DNA from: Azonexus hydrophilus
GTDB taxonomy: Bacteria > Pseudomonadota > Gammaproteobacteria > Burkholderiales > Rhodocyclaceae
Reading direction: 5' to 3'
DNA: 64,000 nucleotides
Assembly: GCF_001956855.1 (NCBI RefSeq)
Contig: NZ_MTHD01000001.1
Span: 744,001-808,000, forward strand
The notes beneath the pieces are model-generated. The model was not told where the DNA came from and made no database searches. It worked only from the letters and a program-made list of their open reading frames with translations. Numbering within the stretch: the first letter of the stretch is position 1; every line of letters begins with the position of its first letter. This document shows, in pieces, positions 29,852-38,955 of the stretch. The position numbers and the translations under genes were made by a program.

Positions 29852-30745
29852 ATGTCTATTCTGATCAACAAGAACACCAAGATCATCACCCAGGGCATTA
29901 CCGGCAAGACCGGTCAGTTCCATACGGAAAAGTGCCAGGAATACGCAAACGGCAAGGAATGCTTTGTCGCGGGTGTGAATCCGAAGAAGGCCGGCGAGTC
30001 GATCTTCAACATCCCGATCTACGCTTCGGTCAAGGAAGCTGCCGCTGAAACCGGCGCTACCGTTTCCGTCATCTACGTGCCGCCCCCGGGCGCTGCTGCG
30101 GCGATCTGGGAAGCTGTCGAAGCCGACCTCGATCTGGCCATCTGCATCACCGAAGGCATTCCTGTTCGCGACATGCTGATGCTGCGCAACAAGATGAAGG
30201 AAAAGGAAGCCAAGGGCGGCAAGAAGACCCTGCTGCTCGGCCCGAACTGCCCTGGCCTGATCACCCCGGACGAAGTGAAGATCGGCATCATGCCGGGTCA
30301 CATCCACCGCAAGGGTCGCATCGGCGTCGTTTCCCGTTCCGGTACGCTGACCTACGAAGCCGTCGGTCAGCTGACCGAAATCGGTCTCGGCCAGTCTTCC
30401 GCAGTCGGTATCGGTGGTGATCCGATCAATGGTCTGAAGCACATCGACGTCATGAAGATGTTCAACGACGATCCGGATACCGACGCCGTCATCATGATCG
30501 GCGAAATCGGCGGTCCGGACGAAGCTGAAGCCGCGATGTGGTGCAAGGAAAACATGAAGAAGCCGATCGTCGGTTTCATCGCTGGTGTCACCGCTCCGGC
30601 TGGCAAGCGCATGGGTCACGCTGGTGCGTTGATCTCCGGCGGTGCCGACACTGCTGATGCCAAGCTGGAAATCATGGAAGCCTGTGGTTTCACCGTGACC
30701 AAGAACCCGTCGGAAATGGCCAAGCTGTTGAAGGCCTTGCTGTAA
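29852..30745 (+). CDS. sucD: Succinyl-CoA synthetase alpha subunit SucD
   Basis: A 297-residue alpha subunit. The CoA-binding Rossmann domain shows [13 protein letters not shown]; the active-site phosphohistidine lies in [13 protein letters not shown]. It pairs with SucC and is followed by an intrinsic terminator, closing the sucCD operon. The two genes use a restricted, apparently highly expressed codon set. Confidence 0.96.
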   Translation: MSILINKNTKIITQGITGKTGQFHTEKCQEYANGKECFVAGVNPKKAGESIFNIPIYASVKEAAAETGATVSVIYVPPPGAAAAIWEAVEADLDLAICITEGIPVRDMLMLRNKMKEKEAKGGKKTLLLGPNCPGLITPDEVKIGIMPGHIHRKGRIGVVSRSGTLTYEAVGQLTEIGLGQSSAVGIGGDPINGLKHIDVMKMFNDDPDTDAVIMIGEIGGPDEAEAAMWCKENMKKPIVGFIAGVTAPAGKRMGHAGALISGGADTADAKLEIMEACGFTVTKNPSEMAKLLKALL

Positions 30746-30768
30746 ACTCCGAGCTTTGCTCGACAAAG

Positions 30769-30796
30769 AAGGCGGGCCTTGTGTCCGCCTTTTTTA
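30769..30796 (+). terminator. Intrinsic terminator after sucCD
   Basis: Stem AAGGCGG / CCGCCTT with a nine-base loop, followed by six T, 23 bases after the sucD stop. Confidence 0.85.
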
Positions 30797-30820
30797 CGTC
30801 CGCTTTGTGGAGGTTGGATC

Positions 30821-31777
30821 ATGGCTGTATTCCTTACGGAAAGTGACGTCAGGCAGGTGTTGACCGCAGAAATGGCGTTGGCCGGCGTCGAATCGGCACA
30901 CCGCGACCTGGCGCTCGGCCAGGCGCTGGATACGCCGCGCCAGCGCAGCCGCCTGCCGCAAACCGTGCTGCACATCCTGCAGGGCGCGCTGCCGGCGCAG
31001 GGCGTCATTGGCTACAAGGCTTACACCAGCAACCGTTCCGGCAACCGCTTCCTGGTCAATCTGTTCGATGCGGCCAGCGGTCGATTGAAAGCAGTGATCG
31101 AAGCCAACTATCTCGGCATGATGCGCACCGGCGCCGCCAGCGGTGTGGCAGCACGCTGGCTGGCCCGTCCGGACTCAACGGTGGCCGGCGTCTTCGGCAG
31201 CGGCTGGCAGGCCGAAGGCCATGTCCGGGCGATCTGCGCGGCAATGCCGATCGAACTGGTCAAGGTTTTCGGGCGCAACCCGGAAAAGCTGGCGGGCTTT
31301 TGTGCCCGTTTGAGCGAGTTGACCGGACGAAGGGTGGTGGCTGCGAGCAATGCCGAGGATGTCGTGCGTGATGCCGATCTGGTCGGTACGGTGACCAGTG
31401 CCGCATCGCCGCTGTTCGATGCTGACTGGTTGAAGCCAGGCGTACATGTCAATGCCGCCGGTTCCAACGCGCTGATTCGTCAGGAGTTGTCGGAAGGGGC
31501 GATCCGCCGTTGCGACGTGATTGCCGTCGATGCCGTGGCGACGGCGCTGGCCGAAGCCGGTGACCTGCTGCCCTTGCTGGAGAAGGGGCGGTTGCAGGTG
31601 CGGCAACTGGTCGAGCTTGGCGAAATCATCATTGGCCGTCATCCGGGACGCATCAATGCCGAACAGATAACGCTGTTCGAGTCGCAGGGGCTGGCCATCC
31701 AGGATCTGGCGGTGGGCTTGCGTGTGCTCGAGGCGGCGCTGGCGCGAGGCCTGGGGCAGGAAATTCCGCTGCAATGA
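30821..31777 (+). CDS. Ornithine cyclodeaminase / mu-crystallin family protein
   Basis: A 318-residue NAD(P)-binding protein of the OCD/mu-crystallin family. Visible are the substrate-domain KAYTSNRSGNRF, the GMMRTGAASGVAARWLA segment and the Rossmann loop AGVFGSGWQAEGHV. Members include ornithine cyclodeaminase, alanine dehydrogenase and ketimine reductases; the substrate is not decided by sequence. The ATG at 30821 has a good GGAGG-type ribosome-binding site; the 14 codons before it overlap the sucCD terminator. Confidence 0.85.
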   Translation: MAVFLTESDVRQVLTAEMALAGVESAHRDLALGQALDTPRQRSRLPQTVLHILQGALPAQGVIGYKAYTSNRSGNRFLVNLFDAASGRLKAVIEANYLGMMRTGAASGVAARWLARPDSTVAGVFGSGWQAEGHVRAICAAMPIELVKVFGRNPEKLAGFCARLSELTGRRVVAASNAEDVVRDADLVGTVTSAASPLFDADWLKPGVHVNAAGSNALIRQELSEGAIRRCDVIAVDAVATALAEAGDLLPLLEKGRLQVRQLVELGEIIIGRHPGRINAEQITLFESQGLAIQDLAVGLRVLEAALARGLGQEIPLQ

Positions 31778-31781
31778 GGGT

Positions 31782-31806
31782 TTGACCGGGCAGTCTGTCC
31801 GGTCAA
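31782..31806 (+). other. Hairpin in the gap before the signalling cluster
   Basis: TTGACCGG and CCGGTCAA form a perfect eight-base-pair stem with a nine-base loop, just after the cyclodeaminase stop. No T-tract follows. It may be a weak terminator, an mRNA end stabiliser or an operator. Confidence 0.5.
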
Positions 31807-31872
31807 CAATACGCCGGCATGACGGTCTCAGGGGAGGCTGCTGGCGGGAAGCGGCATTCGATGGGGGAGGGT

Positions 31873-34392
31873 ATGGCGAAAGCGGCATTCTGGAAGAAGG
31901 ACTGGTTCCTCGGCCTGCTGGTGACCGTCGCGATGTTGCTGGCCGGGGCATCAGACCTGCTGCAGAGCATGGAGCGCAAGGCTTACGATCTCGGTGTCCA
32001 GGCCGCGAGCCGTAGCCCATCGGACAAGGTGGCGGTAATTGCCATCGATGATCGAAGTATCGCCAATATCGGCCGCTGGCCCTGGTCGCGCGAGTTGCAT
32101 GCGCGCATGAACGACCTGCTTGGCGCTGCCGGGGCCAAAGTTGTCGGCAACACCATATTCTTTTCCGAGCCGCAGCTTGATCCCGGCTACGTCTACATCA
32201 CCCGGTTGATCGACATCGTCAATCAGTCGATCATCGATGGCGGTGAGCCGCTGCCGGTAATCGGCGAACTGACCGACGTGCTGGGGGCTGCAGAACAGGC
32301 GCTCAATACCGACCGGAAGCTGGCTGGCAGCTTTGCGCAGACGAACAATGTGGCGCTGCCGATCCTGTTTGAACTGGGCGAGGCGCATGGCCGACCGGAC
32401 AAGGCGCTGCCCGATTTCGTCACGGCCGGGCGCCTGACCCGCGTGCAGCCCGGCGAGGGCTTTGCCTTGCCGGCCCGGCAGGTCCAGGTGCCGGTGGACA
32501 TCCTCGGTACCCGGGCGGTTGCGCTCGGTCATCTGAATGCCAGCCAGGATGTCGATGGTGGTGTGCGCAGCGAGCCCCTGGTCGTCCAGTATTTCGATGC
32601 CTATTACCCGTCGCTGTCGTTGATCCTGGCTGCCCGCAGTCTCAATCTCGGGCCGGCTGACATCCAGGTCCGGCTGGGCGAGGAAGTGAAACTCGGCAGC
32701 CTGCGCATCGTCACCGATCCGGCGACCCGGATGAATACCTTTTTCTACCGTGATGTGGACGGGCGGGCGCCTTTCCAGGTGGATTCGTTCTATGACGTGC
32801 TCAGCGGCCGGATTCCAGCCGCCAAGTATGCGGGCAAGATCGTGCTCATCGGGGCGACTGCTGCCGGTATCGGTACCGCGCAGGTGACGCCGGTGTCGCC
32901 AGCCATGTCGCCGGTCGAGTCGCTGGCGCATGCGGTATCCAGCATCCTGCAGGAAGATTTTTTCGTGACACCCGTCTGGTCCCCCTGGGTCAGTCTTGGC
33001 GTCCTGCTGCTGGTCGGCATCTATCTGGCGCTGATCCTGCCGCAACTGGGCGCCGGCATGGGCGCCGTGTGTACATTGGTGTTGCTGGCTTCGTTGCTGG
33101 CCGCGCACTTCGGCCTGATGCTTCGCCTCGGTATCTGGGTGCCGTTGATGGGGGCGCTCAGCCTGTTGCTGGTCGGCCATCTGTTGCTGACGACCCGGCG
33201 TTTTCTCGGCACCGAGCGTGGCAAGGAGCGCTCCGAACAGGAGTCGGCCGAGTCCAACCGCATGCTGGCGCTGGCTTTCCAGGGCCAGGGGCAACTCGAC
33301 ATGGCCTTCGACAAATTCCGCAAGTGTCCGATGGACCAGGGGCTGATGGAGAATTTTTACAATCTTGGCCTGGATTACGAGCGTAAGCGACAGTTCAACA
33401 AGGCCGAGGCGGTATTCCGTCACATGGCCGAGCACGATCTCGGTTTCCGCGATCTGCCGCAGCGTATCGCCCGGGCCAAACAGATGTCGGAAACCGTGAT
33501 GCTGGCGGGGGCGCGCGGTCAGACTGCTGCCGGCACGCTGATCCTCGGTGATGCGCAGGTGGAGCAGCCGATGCTCGGTCGCTACAGGATCGAAAAGGAA
33601 CTGGGCAAGGGCGCGATGGGGGTGGTTTACCAGGGGCGCGATCCGAAGATCAATCGGGTCGTTGCAATCAAGACGATGGCTTTGGCACAAACCTTCGAAG
33701 CCGATGAACTGGACGAGGTCAAGCAGCGGTTTTTCCGCGAAGCGGAGACCGCCGGCCGCCTCAATCATCCGAATATCGTCACCATCTACGATGCCGGCGA
33801 GGAGCAGGATCTGGCGTATATCGCGATGGAGTTCCTCAAGGGGCGCGACCTCCTGCCCTGGTGCAAACCCGGCAAGCTGATGCCCCTGCCGCTGGTCGTG
33901 TCGATCGTGGCGCGGGTGGCCGATGCGCTCGACTACGCCCATGCACAGAATGTCGTGCATCGTGACATCAAGCCGGCCAACATCATGTTCGAGCCGGACA
34001 GCGACCAGGTCAAGGTCACCGATTTCGGCATTGCGCGCCTTACCGATTCGTCGCGGACGAGAACCGGCATGGTCCTGGGGACGCCATCCTACATGTCGCC
34101 GGAGCAGCTTGCCGGCAAGAAGATCGATGGTCGCTCCGACCTGTTCTCGCTCGGCGTGACGCTGTATCAGCTATGTTGCGGTCAACTGCCATTTGCCGGC
34201 GATTCCCTGGCGCAATTGATGTTCCGGATTGCCAACGAGCCGCCGGCTGATATCCGTGGGTATGCACCGGATCTGCCGGCGGCGATGGTGACTGTCATCG
34301 AGCGGGCGCTGGACAAGGATGCGGACCGGCGCTTTCAACGCGGCAGCGAGATGGCCGAGGCGTTGCGCGGTTGCCTGAGGGTGGTGGCATGA
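31873..34392 (+). CDS. CHASE2-domain transmembrane Ser/Thr protein kinase
   Basis: An 839-residue receptor-like kinase. Helix 1 (about 10-30) leads into an extracytoplasmic CHASE2 sensor (about 45-370, e.g. VAVIAIDDRSIANIGRWPW). Three closely spaced helices (about 375-455), a cytoplasmic TPR-like linker (about 470-545) and a C-terminal Hanks-type kinase (about 570-835) follow. Kinase motifs: LGKGAMGVVY, VAIKTM (catalytic Lys), HRDIKPANIMF, DFGIAR and the SPEQ loop, so it should be active. Starts at 31861 or 31819 are also in frame; 31873 is chosen for the GGGAGG before it. It opens the signalling cluster with a PP2C phosphatase and FHA protein next door, its likely antagonist and reader. The CHASE2 ligand is unknown. 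Confidence 0.88.
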   Translation: MAKAAFWKKDWFLGLLVTVAMLLAGASDLLQSMERKAYDLGVQAASRSPSDKVAVIAIDDRSIANIGRWPWSRELHARMNDLLGAAGAKVVGNTIFFSEPQLDPGYVYITRLIDIVNQSIIDGGEPLPVIGELTDVLGAAEQALNTDRKLAGSFAQTNNVALPILFELGEAHGRPDKALPDFVTAGRLTRVQPGEGFALPARQVQVPVDILGTRAVALGHLNASQDVDGGVRSEPLVVQYFDAYYPSLSLILAARSLNLGPADIQVRLGEEVKLGSLRIVTDPATRMNTFFYRDVDGRAPFQVDSFYDVLSGRIPAAKYAGKIVLIGATAAGIGTAQVTPVSPAMSPVESLAHAVSSILQEDFFVTPVWSPWVSLGVLLLVGIYLALILPQLGAGMGAVCTLVLLASLLAAHFGLMLRLGIWVPLMGALSLLLVGHLLLTTRRFLGTERGKERSEQESAESNRMLALAFQGQGQLDMAFDKFRKCPMDQGLMENFYNLGLDYERKRQFNKAEAVFRHMAEHDLGFRDLPQRIARAKQMSETVMLAGARGQTAAGTLILGDAQVEQPMLGRYRIEKELGKGAMGVVYQGRDPKINRVVAIKTMALAQTFEADELDEVKQRFFREAETAGRLNHPNIVTIYDAGEEQDLAYIAMEFLKGRDLLPWCKPGKLMPLPLVVSIVARVADALDYAHAQNVVHRDIKPANIMFEPDSDQVKVTDFGIARLTDSSRTRTGMVLGTPSYMSPEQLAGKKIDGRSDLFSLGVTLYQLCCGQLPFAGDSLAQLMFRIANEPPADIRGYAPDLPAAMVTVIERALDKDADRRFQRGSEMAEALRGCLRVVA

Positions 34393-34426
34393 CGGCCACC
34401 GCTGAAAAATACTGGAGAGGGATTGA

Positions 34427-35239
34427 ATGAATCTGCTTGATGCGCTGGATGTGGCGGTGTGTAGCGATCCGGGGGTGATCCGTTCGCACAACGAGGATGC
34501 CGTGTTCGCCGATGCCGGCCTGGGGATTGCCATACTGGCCGACGGCATGGGCGGCTATAACGCCGGTGAAGTCGCCAGCGGGATGGCAACGACCCTGTTG
34601 TCGACCAGCTTTTCCCGCTTGCTGACGGGCCCAGGTGCCGATGAAGAGGTGCTGGCGCATCCCGAGCAACTGATCAACGACGAAATATGCGGTACCAATG
34701 CGGCCATTTTCAATGCCTCGCAAAGCCAGCCCCAATATTCCGGCATGGGTACGACACTGGTTTTTGCGTGGTTTCTCGACAACCGCTTGTATCTGGCCCA
34801 CGTCGGTGATTCGCGGGTCTATCGCTTGCGAGCGGAGGATCTCAGACAACTGACCAAGGATCATTCCCTCTTACAGGAACAGATTGATAGTGGCATGATT
34901 AGCTTGGAAGAAGCGCGCTTCTCGGCAAACAAGAATCTGGTCACCAGGGCACTCGGAATAGAACCGGAAGTGGATGTCGAGATTGGCGTGCATGATGTGC
35001 TTCCCGGGGATCTGCTGCTGCTGTGTTCGGACGGCCTGAACGACATGCTCGTCGATGACGAGATTGCCGAGGTGTTGCTTGACCATGACCGGGATCTGGC
35101 GCTGGCGGCAACGCAACTGGTTGAACGGGCAAACGAGAATGGTGGGCGGGACAACGTGTCGGTCATCCTGGTCCGGGTTCGGGGTGATTATGCAGCGCCC
35201 AGCGGTTGGTGGCAGAAGCTGCTGGCCAAGTTGAAGTGA
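34427..35239 (+). CDS. PP2C-family Ser/Thr protein phosphatase (Stp-like)
   Basis: A 270-residue soluble PPM/PP2C phosphatase. All metal and catalytic motifs are present: SHNEDAVFAD (acidic metal ligand), ADGMGGYNAGEVAS, GMGTTLVFAW, HVGDSRVYRL, LLLCSDGLND and GGRDNVSVILV. It probably dephosphorylates the adjacent kinase or its targets. GAGAGG before the ATG is the ribosome-binding site, 34 bases after the kinase stop. Confidence 0.92.
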   Translation: MNLLDALDVAVCSDPGVIRSHNEDAVFADAGLGIAILADGMGGYNAGEVASGMATTLLSTSFSRLLTGPGADEEVLAHPEQLINDEICGTNAAIFNASQSQPQYSGMGTTLVFAWFLDNRLYLAHVGDSRVYRLRAEDLRQLTKDHSLLQEQIDSGMISLEEARFSANKNLVTRALGIEPEVDVEIGVHDVLPGDLLLLCSDGLNDMLVDDEIAEVLLDHDRDLALAATQLVERANENGGRDNVSVILVRVRGDYAAPSGWWQKLLAKLK

Positions 35240-35254
35240 GTTGAGGAAGACAAG

Positions 35255-35950
35255 ATGGCGAAACTGATTCTTTCCATGGATGGTCTGGTGCTCAAGGAAA
35301 TCGTGCTGGACAAGGAGCGTCTGACGATCGGGCGCAAGCCGCACAACGACATCCAGATCGATAATCTGGCGATTTCCGGCGAGCATGCAGTCGTTGTCAC
35401 CATTCTGGCAGATTCCTTCCTTGAGGATCTCAACAGCACCAATGGCACGCTGGTAAACGGTCAGCCGGTGAAGAAACACTTCCTGCGCAACAACGATGTC
35501 ATCGAGCTCGGCAAGTACAAGCTGAAATACATGTCCGACCAGCAGGTCACGGCAACGGCCGGGGAAACAGAGCAGTCAGCCGTCGTTCGTGCTGCACCTG
35601 CCAAGCAGGCGGCGGAACTGCAACTGGAGCCTACCGATATCGGCGTGCGCTCCAATGTCGGCGTCAGTTCGCGGCCGACCGCGGTGCCGCCGGCGGCGAT
35701 CCAGTTGCTCAACGGCCCCAATGCCGGCAAGGAACTGGCGCTGCAGAAAACCCTGACAACCCTCGGCAAGCCGGGAACGCAGGTTGCCGTGATTGCGCGG
35801 CGACCGCATGGTTACTTCATCACCCATGTCGAAGGAGGGACCTTTCCGGTGGTCAACGGTCGGCAACTCGACGCCCAGGCGCATGCGCTGGGCGATCACG
35901 ATGTGATCGAGATTGCCGGGATCAAGATGGAGTTCTTCCTGAAGGCTTGA
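35255..35950 (+). CDS. FHA-domain protein with a second, degenerate FHA-like domain
   Basis: A 231-residue cytoplasmic protein. Residues about 18-95 form a forkhead-associated domain that binds phosphothreonine peptides: LTIGRKPHNDIQI, SGEHAVV and the NSTNGTLVNG loop are intact. After a linker rich in Ala and Pro, residues about 148-230 look like a second FHA fold (AIQLLNGPNAGKELALQ, and a final HDVIEIAGIKMEFF) but without the canonical binding residues. It is the natural reader for marks made by the upstream kinase. A hairpin spans its stop codon and the next gene's ribosome-binding site. Confidence 0.88.
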   Translation: MAKLILSMDGLVLKEIVLDKERLTIGRKPHNDIQIDNLAISGEHAVVVTILADSFLEDLNSTNGTLVNGQPVKKHFLRNNDVIELGKYKLKYMSDQQVTATAGETEQSAVVRAAPAKQAAELQLEPTDIGVRSNVGVSSRPTAVPPAAIQLLNGPNAGKELALQKTLTTLGKPGTQVAVIARRPHGYFITHVEGGTFPVVNGRQLDAQAHALGDHDVIEIAGIKMEFFLKA

Positions 35951-35960
35951 GCCTTCAGGA
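35939..35960 (+). promoter_or_regulatory. Hairpin over the FHA stop codon and the cyclase ribosome-binding site
   Basis: CCTGAAGGC-TTGA-GCCTTCAGG is a perfect nine-base-pair stem. The FHA stop codon (35948-35950) is in the loop side, and the 3' arm includes the AGG of AGGAAG (35958-35963), the ribosome-binding site for the cyclase. Ribosomes ending FHA translation would open it, so it could couple the two genes. Confidence 0.6.
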
Positions 35961-35972
35961 AGCAGCCCGGTG

Positions 35973-38183
35973 ATGAGGAAGCATTTTCCGCGCATCGTGC
36001 TTGGTCTGCTCTGTCTGTTCATCCTGCTCGGCCATGCCAGCTGGAACTGGCGGATTCCGTTTATTTCGGTGCTGGAAGACTATCTCTACGATGCCCGTGT
36101 CCGGGTTTCCATGCCCGGGACCGTGGATGACCGCATCGTTATCGTCGATATCGACGAGAAGAGCCTGGCTGGCATCGGGCGCTGGCCCTGGGGGCGCAAT
36201 GTCATTGCCGAACTGGTGCGCAAGCTGACGGATGACTACCAGGTCGCCGTCATCGGCTTCGACGTGGTTTTCGCCGAGCCGGACGACAGTTCCGGCCTCA
36301 AGGTGCTGGACCGGATAGCCAGCGAGGCGCTGCAGGGGGACGCGGCATTCCAGCGTGCGTTGAACGGATTGCGGCCGACGCTGGATTACGACCGTCAACT
36401 GGCGGATACGCTGCGGGGGCGGCCAGTCGTTCTTGGCTACCATTTTTCCCACGAGCATCACGCAAGACACGCTGGCCTGTTACCGGAACCGGTGTTTCCC
36501 GCTGGCAGTTTCGCCGGGCGCAATGAATCTTTCCTTTCCTGGCAGGGTTTTGGTGCCAATCTCCCGGAATTGCAGCTGGCGGCAGGCAGCGCCGGGCACT
36601 TCAATCCGCTGGTCGATCCGGATGGCAGCTCGCGCCGGGTGCCGCTGGTGGTCAAATATCAGGATGCGTACTACGAAGCACTGTCGTTGGCGGTTGTTCG
36701 CCGCCTGCTCGGAAACAGCCAGCTCAGCCTGGGTTTTCCCGACGACGGGGCGGAGATCGAATGGGTTGATGTTCATTCGGATGGCGGAGTGCTGCGCATT
36801 CCGGTGGATGACGAGGCTGGTGCCCTGGTGCCCTATCGGGGACCGGCGAAGAGCTTTCCCTATATTTCTGCGGTCGACGTCCTGAACGGGGCAATTTCCC
36901 CTGAGACCCTGGCCGGTCGCATCGTCCTTGTCGGCGCCAGCGCGCCGGGGCTGATGGATCTGCGCACGACACCGGTAGGCGGCGTCTATCCGGGGGTCGA
37001 GGTGCATGCCAACCTGATTGGCGGCATGCTGTCGGATACGATCAAGGCCCGGCCGGGCTACCTGATGGCACTTGAGCTCGTCGGCATGCTACTGGTCGGG
37101 ATACTGCTGGTCCTGCTGCTGCCGCTGCTGTCGCCGTTCCGGGCGAGCTTGCTGGCTCTGGCGGCACTGGCGCTGACAAGCGGCTTCAATTATGCCCTGT
37201 GGTATGGCGCCGGACTGGTCCTGCCACTGGCGCCAACATTGCTGCTGATCCTCGTGCTCTATGCACTGAACATGTCCTGGGGCTTTTTTGTCGAAACCCA
37301 TGCGAAACGCCAGTTCGCCGACCTGTTCGGCCAGTATGTGCCGCCGGAGCTGGTCGACGAGATGGCGAAGGACCCGGAAAGCTACAGCATGGAAGGGCGC
37401 AACGAGGAGCTGACCATTCTCTTCTCCGACATCCGCAGTTTTACCGCCTTGTCCGAGGGCATGAACCCACGCGAGCTGACCCAGTTGATGAACGAATACC
37501 TGGGGGCGATGACGGCTCTGGTCCGTGCCAATCGCGGCACGCTCGACAAGTACATCGGCGATGCCATCATGGCCTTCTGGGGCGCGCCGGTGGCGGATCC
37601 GGAAAACGCCCGGCACGCCTTGTCGACCGCATTGGCCATGCAGCGGGTGGTCCGCGAACTGGCGGAGCCGTTCCGGGCGCGCGGCTGGCCGGAACTGCAC
37701 ATCGGCATCGGTCTCAATACCGGCGTGGTGACCGTCGGCGACATGGGCTCGCCGGTACGCAAGGCTTATACGGTGATGGGTGATGCGGTCAATCTGGCCT
37801 CGCGGCTGGAGAGCATCACCAAGATATATGGTGTCGATATCGTTGTGGGTGAGGCGACACGCAACAAGCTCGACGATTTTTCCTTCCGCGAACTGGACCG
37901 TGTCCGGGTCAAGGGGAAAGAGGTCCCGGTAGCCATCTACGAGCCGTTGGGACTGACGGCCGAGGTGCCGCCCGAGGCGCTTGAGGCGCTACGTGAGTGG
38001 CAGCATTTCCTGCGCCTGTACCGGGCTCAGAACTGGGAGCAGGCCGAGTTGCAGTTGTTCAACCTGCAGCGTCAGGCTCCCGATCGTCGCCTGTATGCCC
38101 TTTACCAGGAACGGGTTGCCACGCTGCGCAGCCAGCCGCCGGCGAGCGACTGGGACGGTGTCACGGCTTTCCAGAGCAAATGA
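35973..38183 (+). CDS. CHASE2-domain class III adenylate cyclase
   Basis: A 736-residue membrane cyclase. One N-terminal helix, an extracytoplasmic CHASE2 domain (about 35-340, IVIVDIDEKSLAGIGRWPW), three helices (about 355-440) and a cytoplasmic class III cyclase domain (about 470-650). The two metal-binding Asp lie in LFSDIRSFTA and KYIGDAIMAFWG; LDKYIGD gives the purine-selecting Lys, and MGDAVNLASRLES supplies the Asp and transition-state residues typical of cyclases making cAMP. A short C-terminal extension follows. Its sensor matches the upstream kinase's, so both may read similar envelope signals. GTG 35970 is an alternative start. The phosphodiesterase gene overlaps its stop by ATGA. 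Confidence 0.88.
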   Translation: MRKHFPRIVLGLLCLFILLGHASWNWRIPFISVLEDYLYDARVRVSMPGTVDDRIVIVDIDEKSLAGIGRWPWGRNVIAELVRKLTDDYQVAVIGFDVVFAEPDDSSGLKVLDRIASEALQGDAAFQRALNGLRPTLDYDRQLADTLRGRPVVLGYHFSHEHHARHAGLLPEPVFPAGSFAGRNESFLSWQGFGANLPELQLAAGSAGHFNPLVDPDGSSRRVPLVVKYQDAYYEALSLAVVRRLLGNSQLSLGFPDDGAEIEWVDVHSDGGVLRIPVDDEAGALVPYRGPAKSFPYISAVDVLNGAISPETLAGRIVLVGASAPGLMDLRTTPVGGVYPGVEVHANLIGGMLSDTIKARPGYLMALELVGMLLVGILLVLLLPLLSPFRASLLALAALALTSGFNYALWYGAGLVLPLAPTLLLILVLYALNMSWGFFVETHAKRQFADLFGQYVPPELVDEMAKDPESYSMEGRNEELTILFSDIRSFTALSEGMNPRELTQLMNEYLGAMTALVRANRGTLDKYIGDAIMAFWGAPVADPENARHALSTALAMQRVVRELAEPFRARGWPELHIGIGLNTGVVTVGDMGSPVRKAYTVMGDAVNLASRLESITKIYGVDIVVGEATRNKLDDFSFRELDRVRVKGKEVPVAIYEPLGLTAEVPPEALEALREWQHFLRLYRAQNWEQAELQLFNLQRQAPDRRLYALYQERVATLRSQPPASDWDGVTAFQSK

Positions 38184-38953
38184 CCATGAAACTTCGCGTA
38201 CTCGGGTGCAGCGGCGGGATCGGCGGACGCAACCAGCGGACGACATCGCTGCTGATCGATCACGACATCCTGATCGATGCCGGCACTGGTGTTGGTGACC
38301 TGTCGATTGCCGAACTGGCGGTCATTGATCATGTCTTCCTGACCCATACCCACCTCGATCACATCACTTCGCTGCCGCTGATGATCGACACCGTGGCCGA
38401 CCGGCGCAGCCAGCCACTGACTGTCTACGGCACCGATTCGGTCCTGACAATCCTGCGCAATCACATTTTCAACTGGGCGATCTGGCCGGATTTTTCCGAA
38501 GTGCCGAGCCCGGAAAAGCCCTTCCTGCGTTATCAGTCGCTGCCCGTTGGTCAGTCGATCGAACTCGGGGGGCGAACGATCACTCCCCTGCCGGTTGATC
38601 ACACGGTACCGGCAGTCGGTTACCGTATCGATTCCGGGCGCGGCAGCCTCGTCTTCTCGGGCGATACCGGGCCCTGCGATGCCTTCTGGCGTGCGGTGAA
38701 TCGCATCGGCAACCTGCGCACGCTGATCATCGAATGTGCCTTCTCCAACCGAGAGCGGGAACTGGCCCGGGTGTCGCGCCATCTCTGTCCGGATCTGCTG
38801 GCCAGTGAACTGCTCAAGCTGGAACGCGAATGTGACATCTACATCACCCATCTCAAGCCGGGGCAGGTCGAACTGACGATGGAGGAAATCGCCCTCTGTC
38901 TCGCCGATTTCTCGCCGCGCATGCTGCAGAACAACCAGATTTTCGAGTTTTGA
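38180..38953 (+). CDS. Class II 3',5'-cyclic nucleotide phosphodiesterase (metallo-beta-lactamase fold)
   Basis: A 257-residue metallo-hydrolase. The metal-binding THTHLDHITSLPLMID motif, VDHTVPAVGY and LVFSGDTGPCD match the class II cAMP phosphodiesterase branch (CpdP, yeast Pde1) of the metallo-beta-lactamase fold. It most likely hydrolyses the cAMP made by the cyclase whose stop codon it overlaps (ATGA). A second Met at 38186 is an equally good start. Soluble, no signal peptide. Confidence 0.82.
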   Translation: MTMKLRVLGCSGGIGGRNQRTTSLLIDHDILIDAGTGVGDLSIAELAVIDHVFLTHTHLDHITSLPLMIDTVADRRSQPLTVYGTDSVLTILRNHIFNWAIWPDFSEVPSPEKPFLRYQSLPVGQSIELGGRTITPLPVDHTVPAVGYRIDSGRGSLVFSGDTGPCDAFWRAVNRIGNLRTLIIECAFSNRERELARVSRHLCPDLLASELLKLERECDIYITHLKPGQVELTMEEIALCLADFSPRMLQNNQIFEF

Positions 38954-38955
38954 TC

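Noticed and set aside
31951..33960. A 669-codon minus-strand frame
   Set aside because: Antisense to the CHASE2 kinase gene; the translation has no recognisable domain.
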